This document shows positions 1 through 6,741 of a stretch of 23,119 nucleotides of DNA, one piece after another. Both the position numbers and the translations under genes were made by a program. The DNA comes from JAGMDK01 sp023128695 (lineage in GTDB: Bacteria > Planctomycetota > Phycisphaerae > UBA1845 > Fen-1342), in contig DAOVQG010000032.1 in NCBI GenBank assembly GCA_030628805.1, forward strand, positions 1 through 23,119, read 5' to 3'. Numbering within the stretch: position 1 is the first letter of the stretch; each line of letters starts with the position of its first letter. The notes under the pieces are model-generated. The model was given only the letters and a program-made list of their open reading frames with translations, was not told where the DNA came from and ran no database searches.

Positions 1-4
1 AGCA

Positions 5-134
5 CTAGCAGTCTGTCGGACTTAGGGTTCGAAAACACCGTGGGAGCGCGCCCATGTGGGTCGGCACCCCAGGGTCCAGACACCGAAGAGAGGCATAGAA
101 AGCCACAAAACGGCTAAGTCCGACAGACTGCTAG
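5..134. mobile_element. MITE-like element with 21-bp perfect inverted termini
   Basis: Bases 5-25 and 114-134 are perfect 21-bp inverted repeats (left end begins CTAGCAGTCTGTCGG, right end finishes CCGACAGACTGCTAG). They enclose about 88 bp with no convincing coding sequence. The outermost CTAG is itself palindromic, so it could be either part of the terminus or a 4-bp target duplication; an inner TA is also possible. Size and structure fit a non-autonomous miniature element or an insertion-sequence remnant. No transposase lies in the window, so the family assignment is open. Confidence 0.55.
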
Positions 135-247
135 CGCGTTCGTTTCCGCCTCATCCGGACGATTATCATTACGGAAGTTTATCGGGAATGACCACTCATT
201 CCAAGCCCGCCTGCCCCTGCCAGTGCCCCGTTACGCGTGAATTGATG

Positions 248-530
248 GGGAGGGCGAGGCTCCTGCCAAGCCGCAGGTTCGATTTCCTCCGGGGCACGAC
301 GGCTCGGCAGGAGCCTCGCCCTCCCAGTACGTTCGATTTCCTCCGGGGCGCGGCTCGGCAGGAGCCTCGCCCTCCCCAGTACGTTCGATTTCCTCCAGGG
401 CGCGGCTCGGCAGGAGCCTCGCCCTCCCAGTACGTTCGATTTCCTCCGGGGCACGGCTCGGCAGGAGCCTCGCCCTCCCAGCAGGTTCGATTTCCTCCGA
501 GGCACGGCTCGGCAGGAGCCTCGCCCTCCC
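248..530. repeat. Five-unit tandem repeat (GGCAGGAGCCTCGCCCTCCC family) with one inverted flanking copy
   Basis: Units beginning GTTCGATTTCCTCC start at 277, 331, 383, 434 and 485, giving periods of 54, 52, 51 and 51 bp. Each unit carries CGGCTCGGCAGGAGCCTCGCC. A copy of the core in the opposite orientation (GGGAGGGCGAGGCTCCTGCC) sits just before the array at about 248-267. All frames through it stay open because the period is GC-rich, giving spurious peptides such as GEAPAEP and GRARLLPSR. I regard these as non-coding. The rest of 135-700 holds no supported gene. Confidence 0.85.
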
Positions 531-715
531 GATCTCGATGTGGCCGCACGGTGACACGCACGTGGAAAGCGGCTATGATAAAGAGAAGGTAATGGCGACG
601 CCGCCGACAGAGGCCGCGCCGTCAAGGCAATGACAATTTCAAGAGCGGGCGCATTCGTGCGCTATGACAAGGATGGCATCATGCAGACCGTCTGCTCTGC
701 CATGGGAGGACAAAC

Positions 716-3394
716 ATGCGCAATTCCAGCACCAGCACCAGCACCAGTTCCGTCGCAGTCGCTTTAACCGGCACCTTTTTCCTGCTCGCCGTCGAGTTCG
801 GGTGGGCCCAGCTTACGCCGGCGGATATCGACGCCCTGCGGGCACAAGGTGCCGCGGAGGGCTGGACCTTCACGGTGGCCGAGAACGACGCCACCCGCCG
901 CCCGCTGCACGAGTTGTGCGGCGCCGTCGAACCCCCCGGCTGGCGCGAACAGGTCCGCTTCGATCCCTGCGAGCCGACCCGCGGCCTGCCCGACACGTTC
1001 GATTGGCGAGATAACGGCGGCGTCAATTACTGCTCCCCCATCAAGGACCAGGAGAGCTGCGGAAGCTGCTGGGCGTTCGCCACGATGGGCTCCGTCGAGA
1101 GCGCCATCAAGATCCGCGAGGGCGGCAACTTCACGAACCTCTCCGAGCAGTGGCTCATCAGTTGCACCGACGCCGGCAGTTGTGAGGGCGGGTGGCACAC
1201 CGAGTCCTACCAATACCTCCGCTGCAACGGCTGGCCCAGCGCCTGTGGCTTCAGCGGTGCCGTGCTGGAGAGGGATTTCCCCTACGAAGCTGCCGAGCCC
1301 CCGTGCAATAATTGCCCCTATCCCCACCCCTATTGCATCGATTCCTGGGCCGCCCTCGGTCCGAGATGGGGCATCCCCAGTGTGGAGCAGATCAAGCAGG
1401 CCATCCTCGAGCACGGCCCCGTCTCTACATGCGTTTACGTGGACTATCCTTTTCAGGCCTATGACGGCGACGTTTTCAACGCCTGCACCAACAACCAGCC
1501 GATCAACCACGCCGTCGTTCTCGTGGGCTGGGACGACAACCAGGGCACCAACGGCGTCTGGTTCCTGCGCAACTCCTGGGGGCCTTACTGGGGCGAAAAC
1601 GGCTACATGCGGATCGAGTACGGCTGCTCCCTCATCGGCTACGCCACCTGTTATGTCGACTACACCCGGGCCGATTGCAATACCAACGGCGTCCGCGACA
1701 CCGAGGATATCGCCAACGGCACCAGTGCCGACTGCAACACCAATGACATCCCCGACGAATGCGATATAGCCAACGGGACCAGCTACGACTGCAACCTCAA
1801 CGGCGTCCCGGATGAGGTCGACATAGCCTGGCCGCTGCCGGAGATGCGCGACGACGTCGCCGCCGTATATGGCTGGATCGAAATCAGCGCTACCGGCACG
1901 CCACTCAATCTCGAGGACGACGGCCACGCCGAAGTGCCCATGCCTTTCGAGAACGGCTTCTTCAAAGGCGATTGGGTTCAGGTTGGGAACAACGGGGCCA
2001 TCAGTCCCGACGCCCCGCCGGATTTGATGCCCGACAACGAACCCATCCCGAACAGCCTCCTGCTGGGCAGCGAGCTGACCTTTGCCCCGTTCTGGGATGA
2101 CCTCGATGAAACCGCCGGCAACGTCTATTGGCAGACCATCGGCACGGCCCCCGAGCGCACCTTCATTGTCGAGTGGCACAATCGGCCGCACTGGCCCGGC
2201 GATACCTTCGTCGACGGCGTCACCTTCCAGGTTCAGGTGTTCGAGCGCCCCGTGGACCGCGTCTTCGCGCAGTATCTATACCTCGACACCGACTTCCAGG
2301 AGCCCGCGTTCGATAACGGCGCCTCCGCCTCGATCGGCTTCCAGCGTAACGGCCGGTACGGCGACATGTGGTCGTTCAATCAACCCGGCGCCGTCACCCC
2401 GGCGACGGTCCTCTCCGTGCAGGCCCCGTCCGACCCCTTATGGCCAGATGAAAACAACAACGGCGTCCCGGATGCGTGCGAAGGAGACTGCAACACCAAC
2501 GGCATCCCCGACGAAGATGACATCGCCTCCGGCTTCAGCGACGACTGCCAGCCCGACGGCGTCCCGGACGAGTGCCAACTCGCGGACAATGACTGCGACG
2601 GCAATAGCGTCCCGGATGATTGCCAGCCGGACAGCGATTCCGACGGCGTCATCGATCCCTGCGACGCGTGCCCAACCGATCCCGCGAAGACGGAGCCCGG
2701 TTATTGCGGCTGCGGCGTCTCCGACCTCGATTCGGATTCCGACGGCCTGCCAGATTGTGCCGACGGCTGCCCCTATGATCCGCAAAAGACCGAGCCCGGC
2801 ATTTGCGGCTGCGGCATCTCCGATTCCGGCCCCGACACGGACGGGGACGGTACGCTGGACTGCATCGACGGATGCCCCTACGACTCCGAGAAGACCGAGC
2901 CCGGCGTGTGCGGGTGTGGCATATCGGAGATCGATTCGGACGGCGACGGAACGCCGGATTGCAATGATTTATGTTCGTTTGACCCCAATAAGACCGCCCC
3001 GGGCAAGTGCGGCTGCGGCGTCCCGGAAACTGATTGCGGCGATTCGACCTCTGATGATCAGGGGAATGACGAGCCGGCACCCGACAAACCCGCGGCGGAC
3101 GATCCCTTTGTGAAAGATATCTCCGCGAACGAGCCTTCCGTCTGGCCGGTCCCGTTTTTGCCGACCCCGCTCGATTCCTCAACTGATGCCGAAGGTACCG
3201 GCGACTCGCAACCGGCTACCACCGATACCGGCGAAGAAGGTGAGGACGAAGAAGATTCGTCACTAGCCCTCTCTGCCGTGCCGCCCCCCACGGGTCTATG
3301 TCCAATGACGAGCATGGTCATGATCGGATTGACGCTGGCCGGCTTGGCGCGCTTTCGGCACACGCACAGTCACCGCCGGTCGCGGGGCGGCTAG
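716..3394 (+). CDS. Secreted papain-family (C1) cysteine protease with calcium-repeat regions and C-terminal membrane anchor
   Basis: 892 aa. The ATG is preceded by GGGAGGA with 5-nt spacing. Residues 1-31 form a signal peptide, followed by a propeptide-like stretch. The C1 peptidase domain spans about 95-315: oxyanion Gln112 and nucleophile Cys118 lie in QESCGSCWAF, the catalytic His is His265 in NHAVVLVGW, and Asn286 lies in LRNSWGPYWG. The whole triad is intact, so activity is likely. Three DCNTNG-type acidic repeats follow (about 319-370), then a beta-rich region resembling nidogen-like or surface sandwich domains (about 380-575). Next come more DCNTNG units and four Cys-rich thrombospondin-3-like repeats of the form CPxDPxKTEPGxCGCG. 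The tail is acidic, then LCPMTSMVMIGLTLAGLARF and a His/Arg-rich end, consistent with membrane anchoring. Its 3' end overlaps folP on the other strand by 99 nt. Substrate is unknown. Confidence 0.93.
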   Translation: MRNSSTSTSTSSVAVALTGTFFLLAVEFGWAQLTPADIDALRAQGAAEGWTFTVAENDATRRPLHELCGAVEPPGWREQVRFDPCEPTRGLPDTFDWRDNGGVNYCSPIKDQESCGSCWAFATMGSVESAIKIREGGNFTNLSEQWLISCTDAGSCEGGWHTESYQYLRCNGWPSACGFSGAVLERDFPYEAAEPPCNNCPYPHPYCIDSWAALGPRWGIPSVEQIKQAILEHGPVSTCVYVDYPFQAYDGDVFNACTNNQPINHAVVLVGWDDNQGTNGVWFLRNSWGPYWGENGYMRIEYGCSLIGYATCYVDYTRADCNTNGVRDTEDIANGTSADCNTNDIPDECDIANGTSYDCNLNGVPDEVDIAWPLPEMRDDVAAVYGWIEISATGTPLNLEDDGHAEVPMPFENGFFKGDWVQVGNNGAISPDAPPDLMPDNEPIPNSLLLGSELTFAPFWDDLDETAGNVYWQTIGTAPERTFIVEWHNRPHWPGDTFVDGVTFQVQVFERPVDRVFAQYLYLDTDFQEPAFDNGASASIGFQRNGRYGDMWSFNQPGAVTPATVLSVQAPSDPLWPDENNNGVPDACEGDCNTNGIPDEDDIASGFSDDCQPDGVPDECQLADNDCDGNSVPDDCQPDSDSDGVIDPCDACPTDPAKTEPGYCGCGVSDLDSDSDGLPDCADGCPYDPQKTEPGICGCGISDSGPDTDGDGTLDCIDGCPYDSEKTEPGVCGCGISEIDSDGDGTPDCNDLCSFDPNKTAPGKCGCGVPETDCGDSTSDDQGNDEPAPDKPAADDPFVKDISANEPSVWPVPFLPTPLDSSTDAEGTGDSQPATTDTGEEGEDEEDSSLALSAVPPPTGLCPMTSMVMIGLTLAGLARFRHTHSHRRSRGG

Positions 3395-4195
3395 TGCCTG
3401 CCAGATCTTCGCCGCATCGTGCAGGGGTCGGACTTCATGTGTGCGGAGGTACTGCACGCCCGTCTGGGCCGCCCAGAGTTCGGTCGCCAGTGTGCCGGCC
3501 AAACGCTGATCAACCGGGCGCGGCTCCTCGACGCTGCCCAGCAGGGCCCCGATGAACGACTTCCGAGACGTGGAAATACACAGCGGCAATCCCAACGCGG
3601 CGATGCGGTCAAGGTTTCGCAACACCGCCAGGCTCACCGCGGGGTCACGGCCAAGGAAAAAGCCCATCCCCGGGTCGAGGATCAGCCGTCGCCGCGCGAT
3701 TCCCGCCGCCTCCAGTTCCACAAGGCGGCGTTGGAAGAAGGCGACGATGCGAGCGACGATGGTCGCCGGGTCAACCGCATGGCGCTGGGCTCTGGCACGC
3801 GCGGCGGTGGAGTGCATCAGGATGATCCGCGCATCCGAATCGCGCAGGGCCGCGACCGCCTCGGCGTCGCGCAGGGCCGTCACATCGTTGATGATTTCGA
3901 CGCCGAGCTCCAGGACCGCCCGGATGACGGCCGGCTTGTACGTGTCGACCGAAATCCGCCCGCCGGCGGTTCGCAGCGCTTTGATCACCGGCGTCAGGCG
4001 GGCGATCTCTTCGTCGGCCGGGACGTCCTCGGCGTCCGGATGGGTCGATTCGGCCCCGACGTCAATGAAGTCCGCGCCTTCGTCAATAAGCCGGCGGGCC
4101 TGCGCGAGCGCCTGCTGCGGCTCGAGGTACCGCCCCCCGTCGGAGAACGAGTCGCGGGTGACGTTGAGAATTCCCAGAATCCGCATGGCACACAC
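3296..4195 (-). CDS. folP: Dihydropteroate synthase
   Basis: 299 aa from a GTG at 4195; an ATG three codons in (4186) is an equally plausible start, and neither has a strong ribosome site. The family joins pABA to dihydropterin pyrophosphate in folate synthesis, in the cytoplasm. Recognisable motifs in order: GILNVTRDSFSDGG (usually NVTPDSFSDGG), GADFIDVGAESTHP (usually ESTRP), ISVDTYKP, EIINDVTAL, LMHS, LDPGMGFF, STSRKSFIG and LRTHEV (the RxH loop). The Pro-to-Arg and Arg-to-His changes in the first two loops are unusual, but the overall fold signature is complete. The last ~30 residues are a basic tail encoded opposite the anchor region of the protease gene. No folK, folB or folE is adjacent. 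Confidence 0.92.
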   Translation of the reverse strand: MCAMRILGILNVTRDSFSDGGRYLEPQQALAQARRLIDEGADFIDVGAESTHPDAEDVPADEEIARLTPVIKALRTAGGRISVDTYKPAVIRAVLELGVEIINDVTALRDAEAVAALRDSDARIILMHSTAARARAQRHAVDPATIVARIVAFFQRRLVELEAAGIARRRLILDPGMGFFLGRDPAVSLAVLRNLDRIAALGLPLCISTSRKSFIGALLGSVEEPRPVDQRLAGTLATELWAAQTGVQYLRTHEVRPLHDAAKIWQALAAPRPAVTVRVPKARQAGQRQSDHDHARHWT

Positions 4196-4212
4196 TCAGC
4201 CTGCCTTACCGT

Positions 4213-4296
4213 GTGGCACAGGCTTCCAGCCTGTGAACGTGTGACACAGGCTTCCAGCCTGTGAACGCGTGACACAGGCTTCCAGCCTGTGGGGCC
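4213..4296. repeat. Three-unit 28-bp array, CAGGCTTCCAGCCTG family
   Basis: GTGRCACAGGCTTCCAGCCTG units start at 4213, 4241 and 4269, exactly 28 bp apart. Each contains a short palindrome (AGGCT-TCC-AGCCT). It lies immediately upstream of folP, and is followed by ATGCCGGTGCCACAC (about 4330), which also closes the larger array near 8708. Non-coding. Confidence 0.85.
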
Positions 4297-4422
4297 ACCA
4301 GCAAGCCTGTCCTGAGCGAAGACGAAGAAATGCCGGTGCCACACCTGGTCGCAAGATTGCGCACGGTCATTGTAATTCACTGTTGCCTCGACAGCTCAAC
4401 CAGGTGAGCATCAACATAGTGG

Positions 4423-4483
4423 GTGGGGCGGGCCTCCGTGCCCGCCAGTACGGTCCGCTGGCGGCCGCGGAGGACCGCCCCAC
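4423..4483. repeat. 61-bp near-perfect hairpin repeat (GTGGGGCGGGCCTCCG family)
   Basis: The left arm starting GTGGGGCGGGCCTCCG pairs with a right arm ending CGGAGGACCGCCCCAC (one mismatch). The inner CGCCAG/CTGGCG extends the stem around a loop near TACGGTCCG. It lies between the folP repeats and the DinB remnant. The rest of 4297-4634 shows no gene. Confidence 0.75.
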
Positions 4484-4634
4484 CGGTTTACCCACTTTCC
4501 TGACGCCCACCCAACTCAACCGGCGGCGTGGATTTTCACTTTGCAACCGTCCGCCCGGCGGGCATCATAGTACCACGTTTCGAGCGGAATGCTTTGTAAA
4601 TCAGTAGGGCATAATCGAATGGAGGCACCAATCC

Positions 4635-5025
4635 ATGACCGGTAAAGACATCATCAAGCACGTGGTCGAGTTCTGTGACGCGGATGTATCTGGACGACCT
4701 CAGCGACGCGGAGCTGTTCGTCCGGAGCGTCCCGAACAGCAACCACATCGCCTGGCAACTCGGGCACCTGGTCAGTAGTGATCACGAAATGCTCACGCTT
4801 CTGGGCCGCACGCCGCCGGCCTTGCCGGAGGGCTTCGCCGAGGCGTATACGAATGAGACCGCCACGTCGGACGACCCGGCCAAGTTTCACAAGAAAGACG
4901 AGTATTTGGCGCTGATGGACAAGATGAAAGCGGCCGTGCTGGCGCTGCTCGGCACGCACTGGCTGATGCACGCCGGCCAGTTCGTCCCGATCCGCCGCCA
5001 GCTCGGCAGGCCGCCGCTGTTTTAG
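4635..5025 (+). pseudogene. DinB-like metal-dependent protein, frameshifted and internally deleted
   Basis: An ATG at 4635 with GGAGG about 9 nt upstream starts MTGKDIIKHVVEFC, which resembles the first helix of DinB-family proteins, but this frame stops at 4776-4778. The family sequence continues in another frame from about 4675 (RMYLDDLSDAELFVRSVPNS, then HIAWQLGHL) through to LGTHWLMHAGQFVPIRRQLG, ending at 5025. Between MDKMKAAVLA and LLGTHWLMHAG I would expect roughly 30-35 more residues in this subfamily, so an in-frame deletion is also likely. The His residues in GHL and HWLMH that usually bind metal remain. Alternative: a shortened protein starting at GTG 4675. I favour decay. Confidence 0.7.
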
Positions 5026-5045
5026 AGGTTCTAACACAGCCCCAA

Positions 5046-5217
5046 GAGCCGCGGACTTTAGTCCGCGCGGGGCCACGCAAGCGAGGATTGCACTAAATGA
5101 CCATGCGCGATTGTGTACCAGTTCGGTTTGCGAAAGACCGCGCGGGCTGAAGCCCGCGGCTCCTCATTGGCGCACGATCATACGACAACGAAGAGCCGCG
5201 GGCTTCAGCCCGCGCGG
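5046..5217. repeat. GAGCCGCGG..CCGCGCGG hairpin repeats: one direct copy plus a facing inverted pair
   Basis: Copies lie at 5046-5070 (+), 5138-5162 (-) and 5193-5217 (+). The last two are perfect 25-bp inverted repeats separated by 30 bp. They are further enclosed by CCAGTTCGG (5118-5126) and CCGAACTGG (5229-5237), giving a roughly 120-bp nested palindrome just upstream of the zinc-ribbon gene. Each copy also has its own internal stem (GCGGGCT/AGCCCGC). Non-coding. Confidence 0.85.
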
Positions 5218-5270
5218 CCTTATGAAATCCGAACTGGCGCAAGATGGCGTACAGTGATTTAGGAAGACAC

Positions 5271-6407
5271 ATGGCTACGGCGGAAAACACGCCCGGCGAA
5301 GCTGGCAACGCTCGGAAAAATTGTCGCAATTGCGGGCACGATCTGGGTACTCTGGGCGACCAGGACTGCTGCCCCGAGTGCGGTTTTCCGGTCCTCGCCT
5401 CGCTCAGCTCGCCGGACGCGGAGGGTGTCATCGACCAGCACGGCGTGGTCGCCGGGGATACCACCTGCCACAAGTGTGGCTACAACCTGCGTGGCCTGCA
5501 ACGCGAGGGCCGCTGCCCCGAGTGTGCCACGCCGATCAAGCTATCCATTCGGCAGGATTTTCTCTGCTTCGCCGAACCGGGCTATGTCCGCAAGCTCGCG
5601 CGGGGTAATCGGTTCATCCTTTGGGGCCTGTGGATTGTCGTGTTCACCTGGATTGTAGCGGTGGTCATGTCGCTGTTGGCGGTATGGTTTGTTATCGCCG
5701 GTGGCGACAGCACGCACGCGAAAGTGATCAAGCATGTTCTCTTCGCTCTGACCGCCGCGGGAACCATTATCGGCTCACTCATGTTTTTGTGGGGCCTATG
5801 GTTATTCACCTGTGCGGAACCCAGCATCTACGACACCAGCCGGCGTGATACCGCCCGCCGATTTGTGCGTTTCTACATGCTGGTAGCCGTGCTCGGTCTG
5901 GCCTTGACCTACATCGTCGCGGAACTGGTTCCCCCCATGCGGCTGATGGCGGTGTTCAAACTGTTTTCAATCTGCTTCTCGGTCCTGGGCGTGATCGGCT
6001 CGGCCGCCTATTTCATGTATATCAGCGGCATGACCCGGCGCATTCCGAATGAGCAATTTGCCAAGCGAGCCCGCGACCTGGCAAAAAACATGGCGATTAC
6101 CATCGGCCTCCTGGCGTTGGTCAGTATAGTGGGCACGGTTGCTCGTTGGGGCCCGGTTCTCGTTGCTCCGGCCGGCCCGGCCCCGAGCCCGACTACCAGC
6201 GCGGCAACAACCGCGCCGGCGGGGTTCGGCACCTTCAGTACCTGGTCAACCGTGCAAAGCTGCTTCACGGGCATCCTGTACCTGGTGCTGCTGGTGCTTC
6301 TTTCACGGACAGAGCGATTACACCGCCATTTGAGAAAACCGCTCAACCAACAGGCTACCCTGGCCGCGCAGCATTGGCAGAGTGCAATCCCTTCAACACC
6401 CGCTTGA
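5271..6407 (+). CDS. Double zinc-ribbon multi-pass membrane protein, function unknown
   Basis: 378 aa from the ATG at 5271, chosen over an in-frame ATG at 5244 because AGGAAG sits 4 nt before 5271. Two zinc ribbons open the protein: Cys18/Cys21 with Cys34/Cys37, and Cys66/Cys69 (CHKCGYNLRGL) with Cys82/Cys85 (CPEC). About six hydrophobic helices follow, the first near residues 113-140, and the last leads to a short basic C-terminus. A Pro/Ala/Thr-rich loop precedes the last helix. The CxKCGYxLRGL..G.CPEC pattern is common in planctomycete membrane proteins of unknown role. The layout suggests cytosolic zinc ribbons tethered to the inner membrane. No neighbour indicates a pathway. Confidence 0.85.
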   Translation: MATAENTPGEAGNARKNCRNCGHDLGTLGDQDCCPECGFPVLASLSSPDAEGVIDQHGVVAGDTTCHKCGYNLRGLQREGRCPECATPIKLSIRQDFLCFAEPGYVRKLARGNRFILWGLWIVVFTWIVAVVMSLLAVWFVIAGGDSTHAKVIKHVLFALTAAGTIIGSLMFLWGLWLFTCAEPSIYDTSRRDTARRFVRFYMLVAVLGLALTYIVAELVPPMRLMAVFKLFSICFSVLGVIGSAAYFMYISGMTRRIPNEQFAKRARDLAKNMAITIGLLALVSIVGTVARWGPVLVAPAGPAPSPTTSAATTAPAGFGTFSTWSTVQSCFTGILYLVLLVLLSRTERLHRHLRKPLNQQATLAAQHWQSAIPSTPA

Positions 6408-6625
6408 GGACGACCGATTACTTGAGTAGATGATGATACGCTCAATCCGCGCGCCCGCGGTTTCAACGCCGCCCGCGATCTCACCGGCGGGGAACTGTGG
6501 CTGGGGATCAAGGAGATCGGGGGACATCGCACCCTTGATCAGCTTGTCGCGATACCCGACTAACGCCAGAATACTATAGAATCTCAGGGACGACCCGCGA
6601 CGGCGCGGCCTCGTGCGCGAGCAAA

Positions 6626-6684
6626 GAGCCGCGGGCTTTAGCCCGCGCGCGAGAGCGAAGAGCCGCGGGCTTTAGCCCGCGCGG
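6626..6684 (+). repeat. Two more GAGCCGCGGGCTTTAGCCCGCGCG hairpin repeats
   Basis: Direct copies at 6626-6649 and 6660-6684, the same family as at 5046-5217. They lie in the 333-bp gap before the RicT-like gene. The remainder of that gap contains only an unstarted 45-codon open stretch (6426-6563), whose origin I cannot name. Confidence 0.85.
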
Positions 6685-6741
6685 TCTTACGATCACCAAA
6701 CGGGTGCATGATTGCACCCGGTCATATAAGTTGAGCCCGCA

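Noticed and set aside
196..625. Several overlapping open frames with GEAPAEP / GRARLLPSR repeats
   Set aside because: They arise from translating the same GC-rich tandem repeat in different frames. No ribosome sites or non-repeat protein content support them.
764..2191. 475-codon open frame on the minus strand opposite the protease gene
   Set aside because: It is the mirror of a high-GC coding sequence. The plus strand has the signal peptide, catalytic motifs and repeats.
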